39,550 nucleotides of DNA from an uncultured Flavobacteriales bacterium (GCA_913030835.1 CAJWDP010000029.1:1-39550); one strand, 5' to 3'. Counted from the stretch's first letter, positions 1 to 10,903 are shown. The notes: generated by a model not told the origin, from the letters alone. Translations and numbers: made by a program.

Positions 1-161
1 TTTGAGTGATGCCAGAAAACCAATTCAAAAAATCACTAACAAACCGATTTTAACAAAAAACACACCTGAAATAAAATGAAATTCAAAATCATAATACTAT
101 TGCATCTATAACAAAATACTATTCCATATATTTATAACTGTAAAACAACTATTCTGGTAAA

Positions 162-974
162 ATGAGCAATTTAAATTATTTGGTTCCCCATGACTTCACG
201 GAAGTCGGTGATACAGCCTTAGACTATGCTGTTACTTTAGCTAAACGTTCGCGTGCAGAGGTATATCTGGTCCATATCGTGAAAAAAGAAGCTGAAAAAG
301 ATAAAGCGAAAGAAAAACTGCTTGACATCATCGCAAAAAAGAAGGGAGAAGCTCCAGGAATCGAGATTGGCGGAAGCGTTAAAACAGGAAACATTTTTGA
401 GGACATTGCTTCTACTGCATCGAAGGTTAAATCCAACCTGGTTATTATGGGTACGCACGGTGCTAAAGGAATGCAAAAGGTATTGGGCTCATTTGCCATG
501 AAAGTCGTAACCAGCACAAATTTACCGTTCTTGATTGTGCAATCTGGAGTGAAAATGAGCAAATTGGAAAAGATCATTTTCCCTGTTGATGTGGGCGTGG
601 AAAGCGTTCAAATTATGAATGTTGCAACGTTCATGGCGCGTTTGTTCGCCGCAGAAGTGCATCTGATTGCTCCTACTCAAACGGACAATATGCTGTCTAG
701 AAAAATCTTGACCAACATGAAAGTCGTTGCGAAACAACTCAAGAAAAATGAAGTAGAGTATGTTACCAAACTAATTGCAGGTGGAGGCTCTTTTAGTAAT
801 AAGACTTTAGAATATACCAAAACCAACAATGGCAATATGATTGCAATTTCCATCAACAATGACGGGCAGATCATTAGCTTAAATAAGTTTGCACAAGGAA
901 TTATTACCAACGACGATAAAATTCCAGCTCTTATTGTAAATGCGATTAGTGTAACTTCAAATCTTGCCTATTAA
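162..974 (+). CDS. Universal stress protein, tandem UspA domains
   Basis: This 270-residue protein has two UspA-like halves. The first (about residues 4-127) opens with a beta strand and the Asp of VPHDFTEVGD, and it carries the nucleotide-binding signature G97-T-H-G100 followed nine residues later by G109-S110, the pattern of ATP-binding Usp domains. The second half (about 134-265) begins with IIFPVDVGVES but has no recognisable G-x2-G-x9-G(S/T) motif, so it probably does not bind ATP and may serve in dimerisation. There is no signal peptide, so it should be cytosolic. Usp proteins are generally linked to stress and growth arrest; the specific role here cannot be read from sequence. The start is an ATG after an AT-rich leader. 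It lies 61 nt upstream of the yebC-like gene on the same strand. Confidence 0.9.
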   Translation: MSNLNYLVPHDFTEVGDTALDYAVTLAKRSRAEVYLVHIVKKEAEKDKAKEKLLDIIAKKKGEAPGIEIGGSVKTGNIFEDIASTASKVKSNLVIMGTHGAKGMQKVLGSFAMKVVTSTNLPFLIVQSGVKMSKLEKIIFPVDVGVESVQIMNVATFMARLFAAEVHLIAPTQTDNMLSRKILTNMKVVAKQLKKNEVEYVTKLIAGGGSFSNKTLEYTKTNNGNMIAISINNDGQIISLNKFAQGIITNDDKIPALIVNAISVTSNLAY

Positions 975-1035
975 TCCGTAAGGATCAGTTCCAAAAGCGA
1001 AATAGGCATTTAACTGTACGATGTAAACGAACCAA

Positions 1036-1758
1036 ATGGGAAGGGCATTTGAATTCCGCAAAGAACGGAAAATGAAGCGATGGTCAAAAATGGCCAAGCA
1101 ATTTACAAGAATTGGAAAAGACATTGTTATTGCGGTAAAGGAAGGAGGACCGGATCCGGATACGAATTCCAGACTGCGGGCTGTCATCCAGAATGCCAAG
1201 GCAGTGAACATGCCAAAGGACAATGTTGAGCGTGCCATAAAGAAGGCGACGGATAAAGACACAGCCGACTATAAAGAGGTGAATTTCGAAGGCTATGCTC
1301 CCCATGGGATAGCTGTTTTTGTTGAATGCGCTACAGACAACAATAACCGAACAGTAGCAAATGTTCGTGCAGTATTTAACAAATGTAACGGGACTATGGG
1401 AACCACCGGTTCTGTAGAATTCATGTTCGATCGTAAATGTCATTTTAAAATTACGGACAATGACTTCGATCTGGAAGAATTGGAATTTGAGTTGATCGAC
1501 TGCGGTGTGGAAGAAGTTTTTTCTGAAACTACGGAGGAAGGAGAAAAACACATTATGATCTATGGAGATTTTCCAAATTTTGGAGCGATCCAAAAAGAAT
1601 TGGAAACCAGAGAGATCGAAATTATTGAATCAGGATTTGAACGAATTCCCACTACCACGAAAAAGCTAGCTCCTGAAGAGACGGAGGAAGTAGATCGACT
1701 GCTAGAAAGAATGGAAGAAGAGGACGACGTTATGAATGTGTACCATAACATGGTTTAA
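1036..1758 (+). CDS. YebC/PmpR family transcriptional/translational regulator
   Basis: The protein is 240 residues, the usual length for the YebC/PmpR (TACO1-like) family. It shows the family's N-terminal MGRAFEFRK..RKMKRWSKMAK segment, the GPDPDTNSRLR stretch and the AVNMPKDNVERAIKKA helix, followed by the YEGYAPHG-like segment (here FEGYAPHGIAVFVECATDN). Family members act as DNA-binding regulators or, as shown for some, relieve ribosome stalling. The C-terminus is acidic (EETEEVDRLLERMEEEDD). It ends 8 nt before the convergent phosphatase gene, so the two genes share a termination zone, and no strong hairpin is visible there. The ATG start matches the conserved family N-terminus. Confidence 0.93.
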   Translation: MGRAFEFRKERKMKRWSKMAKQFTRIGKDIVIAVKEGGPDPDTNSRLRAVIQNAKAVNMPKDNVERAIKKATDKDTADYKEVNFEGYAPHGIAVFVECATDNNNRTVANVRAVFNKCNGTMGTTGSVEFMFDRKCHFKITDNDFDLEELEFELIDCGVEEVFSETTEEGEKHIMIYGDFPNFGAIQKELETREIEIIESGFERIPTTTKKLAPEETEEVDRLLERMEEEDDVMNVYHNMV

Positions 1759-1766
1759 GTCCCTTG

Positions 1767-3779
1767 CTAGAGCTGTATGCCCATCACGCATATATCATCG
1801 ATCTGCTCCAGTTCTCCCCTCCATTTGATAATGGTTTCTTGAAGCAAATCCTTCTGGTCATTCATATCAAGCTCAGAATTGTCCAGCAATAGCTTTCTAA
1901 AGTTAGAATACTTAAACTTTTTTCCCCTTTCTCCTCCAAACTGGTCAGCGTAACCATCAGAAAACAAGTAGATCCTGTCCCCCTCTTGATAGTCAATTTT
2001 GTGGGTAACAAATTCCGATTGATAACTGAAAGCACCAACCGGTCTTTTAGCTGCTTTGTATATTGAAATTTCGTTTTTGGATATCAAATAAAGATCGTTA
2101 TTAGCTCCAGCGTAAAACAATTCTTTCGTCTTATGATTGAAACAGCAAAGTGCAATGTCCATGCCATCCATGACTTCCTCTTCATTGCTGCAGAATGTGC
2201 CTTCAACCAGTTCCGATGTCTTATCTAAAACCTCATGTGGATCGATACAGCCAAACTCTTTAACTGCGCGATTCAAGGCATTGGAACAAACCACACTAAC
2301 CAAAGCTCCCGGAACCCCATGGCCAGTGCAATCAGCAACAGCAAAAAAAGAATAACCATCTACATTTTGTGTCCAGTAAAAATCTCCAGCGACAATGTCT
2401 TTGGGCAAATACAACAAAAATCCATTTTCAAATAATGCGCGAAATTCCCCCAGATCTGGCAGCATGGCATTTTGCAGTCTTTTCGCATAGGTTATTGAGT
2501 CTGTAATCTCCATGTTTTTTTCATGAAGAATGTTCTTCTGAAATTCAACCTGTACTTTTTGCTCCTCAACCAAGCTTTTCTGTGCTGAAATGATGGCATT
2601 GTCCTTCTTTTTTTGAATGAACTTCCAAACTATAAATAAGGCGAATACGACCAACAATAGTAAAATTCCCATCAATCCATAGCGCACTAGCTCTTGTTGT
2701 TTGCTGTGCTCATCCTTAAGCTCATTCTCAATTTGCAAGTTCTTGACTTTTAAGGCACTATTTTCTGCCGCATGTCTGGACTTGATCACATCCATATCTT
2801 TTAATATACTTTCGTTGATCACTTCCTGGTTAATCACCAGATGTGAATCCAGATATAAGTAAGCTCTGGCAAAATCTTCATGCAAATTGAGGAACTTCGC
2901 CATATTTCTGTAAGTTCTAGAAACCCTATCCTTTGAATGTATTCTTTTAAAGATTCGCAATGCTTTCTTGTAATACACTTCTCCCAATTTGGGCTCATCC
3001 GTCATCATATACAATTCTCCCAAATTGTCGTAAACTAAGCCCTCACCCTCGTAATCTTTCGTGTTTTTATGAATTCTAGCTGCACTAAGAAAATAGGACA
3101 ATGCTTTTTCAGTATTACCTATATCACGATAATACATTGCCATGTTGCCCATAGTTATTGCTGCCCCATTAGAATCACCTAATGCTAATTTCAGTTCAAG
3201 CGACCTGGCCCATTGCTCCATCCCTATATCGTAGTTGGATCGCATCATATTCACAATGCCAATATTATTATAGTAGTGCGACAACGCTACCGTATCCTGA
3301 GCCAATGACTTAAAGCTGATTGCCCTGTCGTAAAATAGTTCCGCAGAATCCAGATTACCTATGTATCTATACACGTGTCCGATCATGGTATAGGTTATGG
3401 AAAGAGAGCTCGTATCTTTCAGCTCTACGGACATTTCTGATGCATTAAGGAAATACTCTAACGCGTCAGAATATTCACTCAGGTACGTGTGCGCCACTCC
3501 AATGTTGTGAATGAATCTGCCTTGTCTCTTTTTGTCATTTAGCTTTACCGCTAGGTAGGCTCCTTTTTTAGCAAAATGAATCACCGTGTCCGGGTAGGTA
3601 CTACAAAATCGTTCAGCAAGAAATTCGATTGCTTCAATTTTCTCCCTATCATTGGTGGCATTCTCGACGTTATACAAGCAGGAATCCAAAAATGACTGTT
3701 CCTGCGCTACTGATAATCTTATATCAACAAGATTATAGAAAACTAGTAAGGCCAACAGTCGGATCGTGCTTTTCGTCAT
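1767..3779 (-). CDS. TPR-repeat membrane protein with SpoIIE/PP2C serine phosphatase domain
   Basis: The 670-residue protein starts with a signal peptide (about 1-26, ending SVAQ). It continues with around six TPR-like repeats (about 40-310, for example NNIGIVNMMRSNYDIG and DNLGELYMM), a short coiled coil (about 325-362), one membrane span (about 366-386) and a second coiled coil (390-435). The C-terminal SpoIIE-type PP2C domain runs from about 440 to 670. Metal-binding acidic residues are visible in DFYW (466-469), ADCTGHG (482-488), DGMD (538-541), SDGYADQ (607-613) and DDICVMG at the end. This architecture is common in Bacteroidota, where it replaces the sensor of a partner-switching pathway: periplasmic TPRs sense and a cytoplasmic phosphatase signals. 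The input and the target anti-sigma antagonist are not in the window. Confidence 0.92.
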   Translation of the reverse strand: MTKSTIRLLALLVFYNLVDIRLSVAQEQSFLDSCLYNVENATNDREKIEAIEFLAERFCSTYPDTVIHFAKKGAYLAVKLNDKKRQGRFIHNIGVAHTYLSEYSDALEYFLNASEMSVELKDTSSLSITYTMIGHVYRYIGNLDSAELFYDRAISFKSLAQDTVALSHYYNNIGIVNMMRSNYDIGMEQWARSLELKLALGDSNGAAITMGNMAMYYRDIGNTEKALSYFLSAARIHKNTKDYEGEGLVYDNLGELYMMTDEPKLGEVYYKKALRIFKRIHSKDRVSRTYRNMAKFLNLHEDFARAYLYLDSHLVINQEVINESILKDMDVIKSRHAAENSALKVKNLQIENELKDEHSKQQELVRYGLMGILLLLVVFALFIVWKFIQKKKDNAIISAQKSLVEEQKVQVEFQKNILHEKNMEITDSITYAKRLQNAMLPDLGEFRALFENGFLLYLPKDIVAGDFYWTQNVDGYSFFAVADCTGHGVPGALVSVVCSNALNRAVKEFGCIDPHEVLDKTSELVEGTFCSNEEEVMDGMDIALCCFNHKTKELFYAGANNDLYLISKNEISIYKAAKRPVGAFSYQSEFVTHKIDYQEGDRIYLFSDGYADQFGGERGKKFKYSNFRKLLLDNSELDMNDQKDLLQETIIKWRGELEQIDDICVMGIQL

Positions 3780-3904
3780 TACCGCAATTTAATTTGAGAT
3801 GGTGTAAAAATCAATCTGCACACAAAGTAGAAGTATGAATTTCGCAAAAAGATTAGAACATTGAAAATTATTGAAGTATTCATTATACATTCTGTGCAAA
3901 TCGC

Positions 3905-3933
3905 ATTGATGAATTCCATTCGGATTATATTTG
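3905..3933 (+). promoter_or_regulatory. Candidate Bacteroidota promoter for the YkgJ-type gene
   Basis: An exact TAnnTTTG -7 box (TATATTTG, 3926-3933) is preceded after 17 nt by ATTG (3905-3908), a plausible -33 element. The ATG lies only 7 nt after the box, so the transcript would have almost no leader. This is inferred from the known Bacteroidota sigma consensus. Confidence 0.5.
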
Positions 3934-3940
3934 AATTGAA

Positions 3941-4426
3941 ATGGAACTGGAATCTCTATCGTCAAAAGCAAAATCTCTCCGTAAGGAGCACAAAAGGCTA
4001 TTGACTAAGCTGAAAGCAAAGAAGGGTCAAGAAATCGATCGAATGTTTCAAGAACAGCACGAAATTGCATTTCAGTCGATCGATTGTCTAGAATGTGCCA
4101 ATTGCTGCAAAACGACAGGTCCCTTGCTTACGGACAAAGATGTGGTTCGAATCGCCAAGCATCTAAAGCTGAGTCCACAGCAATTTATTGAACAATTCCT
4201 GCGCATTGATGAAGATGAGGATTATGTATTGCAATCGGTCCCCTGCCCATTTTTAGATCATGATAATTTCTGTTCGATCTATTCGGTCCGACCAAAGGCT
4301 TGTCGGGAGTATCCGCATACCGACCGGGTAAAGCAAAAACAGCTGTTTTCACTGGCATTGAAGAATGCAGAAGTATGCCCTGCTGTTTTCCAGATTCTTG
4401 AAGAGATCAGAAAAGGCTTTAAATAA
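3941..4426 (+). CDS. YkgJ-type cysteine cluster protein (Fe-S/zinc cluster)
   Basis: This 161-residue protein has the CxxCxxCC-like cluster typical of the YkgJ/UPF0153 family: CLECANCCKTTGP at about residues 49-61, followed by PCPFLD...FCSIYSVRPKACREYPHT at about 104-128 and a final VCPAVF cysteine. Eight or so cysteines in this spacing suggest a bound metal or Fe-S cluster. The family has been linked by analogy to Fe-S binding, but its biochemical role is unsettled. The N-terminus is a lysine-rich helix (about 8-45). The start ATG follows a strong -7 box. The ABC-F gene begins 42 nt downstream but has its own candidate promoter. Confidence 0.88.
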   Translation: MELESLSSKAKSLRKEHKRLLTKLKAKKGQEIDRMFQEQHEIAFQSIDCLECANCCKTTGPLLTDKDVVRIAKHLKLSPQQFIEQFLRIDEDEDYVLQSVPCPFLDHDNFCSIYSVRPKACREYPHTDRVKQKQLFSLALKNAEVCPAVFQILEEIRKGFK

Positions 4427-4438
4427 AGGGAAAAGACG

Positions 4439-4446
4439 TACATTTG
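4439..4446 (+). promoter_or_regulatory. Candidate -7 box upstream of the ABC-F gene
   Basis: TACATTTG fits the Bacteroidota TAnnTTTG -7 element and sits 22 nt before the ABC-F ATG. The -33 position holds only a weak match. Confidence 0.4.
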
Positions 4447-4459
4447 CAGCCGAATTTAA

Positions 4460-6082
<1,623 letters not shown>

Positions 6083-6083
6083 A

Positions 6084-6105
6084 AAAAGGCCCGTAAAGGC
6101 CTTTT
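6084..6105 (+). terminator. Intrinsic terminator after the ABC-F gene
   Basis: A perfect 8-bp stem AAAAGGCC/GGCCTTTT (6084-6091, 6098-6105) with a six-base loop lies right after the ABC-F stop codon. It is flanked by A and T runs, so it may also serve the convergent yceI-like gene. Confidence 0.85.
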
Positions 6106-6129
6106 GTTATCGGTATTTCAATGCTTTGA

Positions 6130-6636
6130 TTATAGTACGGGTAGAGAGAACGTAACCTGAACTGTTCCTTCCTTTTTGCCTGGCGAAACACCGTATTTCT
6201 TCGCGTCGATTGCAGTTTTGCCTAAAAACACTCCGTCTGCATACGTGAATCGTATGGAACATGGCTCAGTCGTGTCTTTAATGGTAAGCGAACCATTCAT
6301 CAAATACTCTTTACCCTCTTTTACCACCTCATTGGATTCAAACTTCATCACCGGGTACTTTTCTACATGGAAAAAGTCGCTTGCACTCAAATGTTTGTCC
6401 CTAGCCTTATTGCCGGTTGTTAATGTGCTGGCATCTATCGTTCCACTGATGCTTGCTTTGCTGAGATCCATGGGGTCGAATAAAATTTCACAGTTCAAAC
6501 CTGAAACCGTTCCTTTTGTCTGATCTCCTACAAAGACAAAGCTAACCTCTGCCTTATCCAGATCTATGTTTAGTTTTTGGGCATGTACAGCTATACCCGT
6601 AAGAAATAATGCTGCTGCTATAAATGCTATTCTCAT
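6130..6636 (-). CDS. YceI-like periplasmic lipocalin-fold protein
   Basis: The protein is 168 residues from the ATG at 6636. I chose this start over an upstream ATG at 6684 because it gives a clean signal peptide (MRIAFIAAALFLTGIAVHAQ). The mature part follows the YceI pattern: a strand-rich domain with KAEVSFVFVGD..KGTVSGL, then KARDKHLSASDFFHVEKYPVMKFES (the KHL..DFFDxxxYP family core) and a late LTIKDTTEP segment. YceI proteins bind long isoprenoid or lipid molecules in the periplasm and are often stress-induced. No redox partner lies next to it. It converges with the ABC-F gene and shares the hairpin at 6084-6105. Confidence 0.9.
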   Translation of the reverse strand: MRIAFIAAALFLTGIAVHAQKLNIDLDKAEVSFVFVGDQTKGTVSGLNCEILFDPMDLSKASISGTIDASTLTTGNKARDKHLSASDFFHVEKYPVMKFESNEVVKEGKEYLMNGSLTIKDTTEPCSIRFTYADGVFLGKTAIDAKKYGVSPGKKEGTVQVTFSLPVL

Positions 6637-6759
6637 GATTTTAAATTTCTGAGGGAAAGTACAAATATCAATCCACAAAACCATTGGATTCGAATTGAAT
6701 TAACAAAGCGGCAGTTTGAGTACGTTAAGTGCCTTAATGACTTAGCAATCGATTTATTT

Positions 6760-7983
6760 TCAAGCAAGGTCTAAAATGGTGATCTCAGGCCAAATCCCAA
6801 TTCTACCCGGGTATCCTATAAAACCAAATCCCCGATTAACATACAAGAGCTGATCTTCTTCCTGATACAAACCTGCCCATCTTCGGTACCGGTACTTTAC
6901 TGGAGACCACTTGATCCAACCCGGTATTTCAATACCCATCTGGCTGCCATGGGTATGCCCGGATAGCGTAAGATGCGCCTTTTTACTATGATCCTTGATT
7001 TTATATTCCCAGTGATCGGGATCATGCGACATTACGATTGTAAATACTTCAGGATCGATCCCTTTTACTGCCTGGTCGTAATCACCATACTTGGGGAATC
7101 TACCACTACCCCAGTTCTCTACACCAACAAGCGCTATTGAATCGTTTTCATTGGAAATGGTAGTGTGGGTATTGTTCAATAATTCGAACCCCATTTGCCG
7201 GTATCGATTCTGAATTTCACGTTGGTTCCTTACTTTCTCCTCCTCATTCGGCCATTGAACGTATTCGCCATAGTCGTGATTCCCTAAAACAGCGTATTTT
7301 CCAAATGGAGCCTGAAGCACTTCTTTGAATAGTTCTACATATTCATCTGCTTCAATGGCCAAATTATTGACAAGATCACCGGTAAACAAGATCAAATCCG
7401 GCTGATAGCTCATTAATTTCAGTAACCCGCTTCGAACGGCCAATGGATCATCAAAACTTCCGATATGCACATCAGAGATTTGTGCAATCCGGAGACCTTT
7501 AAACGATTCTGGAAGTGAGCCAAACACCAATTTATGCTGCCACACCTTATAATCGTATTTGCCGGCAATTGCCCCATAGATGAGTCCTGAGAAAGGAACA
7601 GCAGCAGTGAGCAAACCCATATTCGTTATGAATTTTCTGCGGCTGTCCAGAGGGACAACCCGTTTGTTCTTTACGGATTTGATCGGCCAAAGTGTCAATC
7701 GAAGGGTATCATTTAGCAGCAAAAACCCGATCAGAACCAATTTCGAAATGTTCAAAGCCACAAAACCAGCCATAGCTATATTCGACAAAAGTGTCGCCTT
7801 TCCATACGCCGGCTGAAAATAAATGTACACATATAGTATGGTTGATAGCTCCCAAAGAAACGAGGCTACCAGAAAAAACAGCCACACCCTTTTTGCATTT
7901 TTCCCTTGAAAATGATTTTTCGTCGCTAACAAAATGTAGCCGGTGGTAAGCAATGAAAATATGGATAGTACGATTAGAAACAT
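6760..7983 (-). CDS. Membrane-anchored calcineurin-like metallophosphoesterase
   Basis: The protein is 407 residues from the ATG at 7983. Three or four membrane spans fill the N-terminus (about 1-95). After them comes SRRKFITNMGLLTAAVPF (about 114-131), which resembles a twin-arginine signal followed by a further hydrophobic helix. The catalytic domain (about 160-407) has all the metallophosphoesterase motifs: SDVHIG (about 170), GDLVNN (about 202), GNHDYG (about 234), MSHDPDHW (about 318) and GHTHGSQMG (about 342). It belongs with the YkuE/YaeI type, some members of which cleave UDP-2,3-diacylglucosamine or related lipids. The substrate here is unknown. The catalytic domain is probably extracytoplasmic, given the Tat-like motif, but the sequence does not prove this. 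Confidence 0.9.
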   Translation of the reverse strand: MFLIVLSIFSLLTTGYILLATKNHFQGKNAKRVWLFFLVASFLWELSTILYVYIYFQPAYGKATLLSNIAMAGFVALNISKLVLIGFLLLNDTLRLTLWPIKSVKNKRVVPLDSRRKFITNMGLLTAAVPFSGLIYGAIAGKYDYKVWQHKLVFGSLPESFKGLRIAQISDVHIGSFDDPLAVRSGLLKLMSYQPDLILFTGDLVNNLAIEADEYVELFKEVLQAPFGKYAVLGNHDYGEYVQWPNEEEKVRNQREIQNRYRQMGFELLNNTHTTISNENDSIALVGVENWGSGRFPKYGDYDQAVKGIDPEVFTIVMSHDPDHWEYKIKDHSKKAHLTLSGHTHGSQMGIEIPGWIKWSPVKYRYRRWAGLYQEEDQLLYVNRGFGFIGYPGRIGIWPEITILDLA

Positions 7984-8051
7984 CAAATCAGGAACAAAAA
8001 TAGTGACTTAATGTTCAGAAAATATGGCATCGAAATATCAATCAAATAGAT

Positions 8052-9095
8052 TCAGTCTGTCTGGTTAAATACCTCCTCGAGTTCATTACGAATTTCTTCC
8101 ACCCATTGTTTACGTTCTTCGTAGGGAATAAAACCGGCTGTAAAACCATTAATTATCAATTGTTTTAACTCACTGACTGACAAGCTGTAATAACTAATTA
8201 TCTTACTGTATTCATCAGTTAAGCTAGTGTTTGAGATCAAGCGATTGTCAGTATTCACCGTTACCCGAATACCGGCGTTCAAATAGTCTTTAATCGGATG
8301 ATCGTCATACCCACTAACACATTGCGTCTGCACGTTACAAGTTACACACATTTCCAGTGGGATGCGATGATCCTGAACATAGCGAAACAGATCCATGTCT
8401 TCACGTAATCTGGTACCATGTCCGATTCGATTTGCCCGGGTATAATGTATCGCTTGATGAATGGACTCCGCGCCATACGCCTCACCTGCATGGACGGTTG
8501 TATTAATGTTGTTGTTAATGATGTGAAAAAATGCTTCTTTGTGATCCTTCGCAGGAAAATTCTCTTCTGCACCCGCCAAATCAAAGCCAACCACACCTTT
8601 GTTCTTGTAGTTGACTGTGAGCTGCGCCAATTCCATCGAAACTTCAGGCGAAATACTTCGAATCGAGCTGATGATAATACCAATTCGAATGTTAAATTGA
8701 ACTTCTGCCCTATTTTTCCCTCGCAATACAGCAGACAGCACTTCTTCTAGTGTCAGCCCTTTTTCTGTATGCAGAACAGGAGAAAATCGCACTTCCAGTA
8801 ACCGCACATTTTCACCGGCCACATCCTCAGCCAGCTCGTAGGCAGCCCTTTCCAACGCAGCTTCTGTTTGTAGAACTTTGTTCACAACTGGAAATGCCTT
8901 TAGATAATCCTCTAAACTTTCACAGTTATCATCTACCTGTAAGAAGTTGGCCAGCTCAGCTTCAGAATCGTAAGGCAATTCTATGTCTTGTTCCCTCGCA
9001 AGATCAAGTATCGTAGCAACACGCATCGAACCATCCAGGTGACAATGCAGCTCTGCCTTTGGTAGGGAACGTATGAGCTCCGGTGAAATTTTCAT
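8052..9095 (-). CDS. add: Adenosine deaminase
   Basis: The 347-residue protein matches the adenosine deaminase TIM barrel, which deaminates adenosine to inosine in purine salvage. The zinc ligands appear in HCHLDGS (17-23), with the catalytic and metal residues in VHAGE (about 200-204), RIGHGTRL (about 222-229) and VNTDN (about 278-282). The ECPTSN-like segment reads EMCVTCNVQT, a variant also seen in the divergent bacterial and Gram-positive-like branch. The start at 9095 gives the conserved LPKAELHCHLDGS N-terminus. It lies 19 nt downstream of typA on the same strand, so it is probably co-transcribed. AMP/adenine-directed relatives of the same fold cannot be fully excluded. Confidence 0.9.
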   Translation of the reverse strand: MKISPELIRSLPKAELHCHLDGSMRVATILDLAREQDIELPYDSEAELANFLQVDDNCESLEDYLKAFPVVNKVLQTEAALERAAYELAEDVAGENVRLLEVRFSPVLHTEKGLTLEEVLSAVLRGKNRAEVQFNIRIGIIISSIRSISPEVSMELAQLTVNYKNKGVVGFDLAGAEENFPAKDHKEAFFHIINNNINTTVHAGEAYGAESIHQAIHYTRANRIGHGTRLREDMDLFRYVQDHRIPLEMCVTCNVQTQCVSGYDDHPIKDYLNAGIRVTVNTDNRLISNTSLTDEYSKIISYYSLSVSELKQLIINGFTAGFIPYEERKQWVEEIRNELEEVFNQTD

Positions 9096-9114
9096 GTACT
9101 AAAGGTAGCTATGT

Positions 9115-10875
9115 TTAGCCGATTTTTCGCATCCTCAGACTTTCAGGCGTTACTTCCAGGTATTCATTGGCCTGAATGTATTCCATAGACTCTTCTAAAG
9201 AGAAGTTGATTTTCGGAGCTATTTTAGTCGCTTCATCTGATCCCGATTTACGCATATTGGTCAGCTGCTTCCCTTTGATCAAATTCACTTCCAGATCATT
9301 GTCTCGAGTATGCTCTCCGACAACCTGACCTTTATAAATCACGTCTCCCGGGTCAACAAAAAAGCGACCTCTGTCCTGCAGCCTGTTAAGAGCAAAAGCA
9401 GTGGACGGCCCGGCTTCCATTGAAATCAATGAGCCCTTCATTCTTTCCTGCATATCTCCTTTGTGCGGACCAAACTCTCTGAATCGATGGGTCATTACTG
9501 CATTTCCCGCTGTTGCTGTTAAGATGTTGTTCCTCAATCCGATGAGTCCTCTAGATGGAATATCGAATTCAAGATGCTGAAGGTCTCCTTTTGGCTCCAT
9601 CACCAATAAATCTCCCTTGCGCTGAGTGACCAGCTCAATTGCTTTCCCGGAGTATTCTTCAGGAACATCTATAACCAAGGTTTCATACGGCTCATGTTTT
9701 TGTCCGTCAATTTCTTTTATGATCACTTGAGGCTTTCCTACCTGCAATTCATATCCTTCTCTCCTCATTGTTTCTATCAACACAGACAGATGAAGAATAC
9801 CCCTTCCAAATACATTGAATTTGTCCTCCGAATCTGTGTCTTCAACCTTTAATGCCAGGTTCTTTTCGAGCTCTTTATACAATCTATCCCGAAGGTGTCT
9901 GGAGGTGACGTATTTACCTTCCTTTCCGAAAAAAGGCGAATTATTGATGGTAAACAACATGCTCATGGTAGGTTCATCCACTGCAATGCGCTCAATTGCC
10001 TCGGGATTCTCTAAATCTGCAATGGTATCCCCAATTTCAAAATCATCAATTCCAACAATGGCACATAAATCTCCTGATCGCACTTTGGTTACTTTGGCTC
10101 GACCCAAACCTTCAAAAACGAATAGCTCCTTGATTCGGACCTTTTTCTGACCATCGGATTTAATCAGCATGTAATCCTTTCCAGCTTCCAGATCTCCTCG
10201 AAAAACTCGTCCAATAGCAATTCTACCTGTAAATGAAGAAAAATCAAGCGAAGTAACCTGCATCTGCGGAGTTCCTTCATTATAAGGAGCCTCGGGAATT
10301 TCTGATATCACCCTTTCGAGCAAAGGCTCTATGCTGGTAGTTGGATTATTCCAATCCTCGCTCATCCATCCTTGTTTTGAAGAACCATAAATGGTGGCAA
10401 AATCCAATTGCTCTTCAGTTGCATCCAAATTGAACATCAGATCGAACACCTGCTCCTGTACCTCATCCGGCGTACAGTTTTCTTTGTCTACCTTATTCAC
10501 AACCACGATCGGTTTCAAGCCCAGTTCAATAGCCTTGCTCAACACAAAACGTGTTTGTGGCATCGCTCCTTCAAATGCATCCACCAACAACAAAACACCA
10601 TCCGCCATCTTTAGTACCCGTTCAACTTCTCCGCCGAAGTCCGCGTGTCCGGGAGTATCAATGATGTTGATCTTCACATCCTTATAACGCACCGATACAT
10701 TTTTAGAAAGTATGGTAATCCCTCTCTCTCGTTCTAGGTCGTTATTGTCAAGAATCAAATCACCCGTTTCTTTGCGGTCGTCTACTGCTTCACAATGCTG
10801 AATGATCTTATCTACCAATGTGGTCTTCCCATGATCGACATGGGCAATGATGGCTATGTTTCTTATCGATTGCAT
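9115..10875 (-). CDS. typA: Ribosome-associated translational GTPase TypA/BipA
   Basis: At 586 residues it is near the usual TypA/BipA length. The GTPase domain shows G1 AHVDHGKTT (11-19), G2 RGITI (51-55), G3 DTPGHADF (73-80) and G4 NKVD (127-130), and it is followed by the EF-G-like beta-barrel and the family's C-terminal domain (FGRGILHLSVLIETMRREGYE, LIGLRNNILTATAGNAVM). TypA binds the ribosome and supports growth and subunit assembly under cold and other stresses. An ATG at 10875 lies 20 nt after a good -7 box. The adenosine deaminase gene follows in the same direction. No features are missing. Confidence 0.97.
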   Translation of the reverse strand: MQSIRNIAIIAHVDHGKTTLVDKIIQHCEAVDDRKETGDLILDNNDLERERGITILSKNVSVRYKDVKINIIDTPGHADFGGEVERVLKMADGVLLLVDAFEGAMPQTRFVLSKAIELGLKPIVVVNKVDKENCTPDEVQEQVFDLMFNLDATEEQLDFATIYGSSKQGWMSEDWNNPTTSIEPLLERVISEIPEAPYNEGTPQMQVTSLDFSSFTGRIAIGRVFRGDLEAGKDYMLIKSDGQKKVRIKELFVFEGLGRAKVTKVRSGDLCAIVGIDDFEIGDTIADLENPEAIERIAVDEPTMSMLFTINNSPFFGKEGKYVTSRHLRDRLYKELEKNLALKVEDTDSEDKFNVFGRGILHLSVLIETMRREGYELQVGKPQVIIKEIDGQKHEPYETLVIDVPEEYSGKAIELVTQRKGDLLVMEPKGDLQHLEFDIPSRGLIGLRNNILTATAGNAVMTHRFREFGPHKGDMQERMKGSLISMEAGPSTAFALNRLQDRGRFFVDPGDVIYKGQVVGEHTRDNDLEVNLIKGKQLTNMRKSGSDEATKIAPKINFSLEESMEYIQANEYLEVTPESLRMRKIG

Positions 10876-10895
10876 TCTTTTTCTTTAATCGGCTG

Positions 10896-10903
10896 CAAAG
10901 GTA
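10896..10903 (-). promoter_or_regulatory. Candidate -7 box for typA
   Basis: On the minus strand the site reads TACCTTTG, an exact TAnnTTTG match, 20 nt before the typA ATG. The -33 region holds a CTTTA-like sequence at about the right distance. Confidence 0.5.

Noticed and set aside
1084..1593. 169-codon frame on the minus strand over the yebC-like gene
   Set aside because: It lies wholly inside a clear YebC-family gene and has no recognisable motif or start context.
3789..3971. 60-codon frame on the minus strand between the phosphatase and the YkgJ-type gene
   Set aside because: It overlaps the promoter region and start of the YkgJ-type gene, and its product has no recognisable feature.
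8342..8683. 113-codon frame on the minus strand within add
   Set aside because: It is the out-of-frame shadow of adenosine deaminase.
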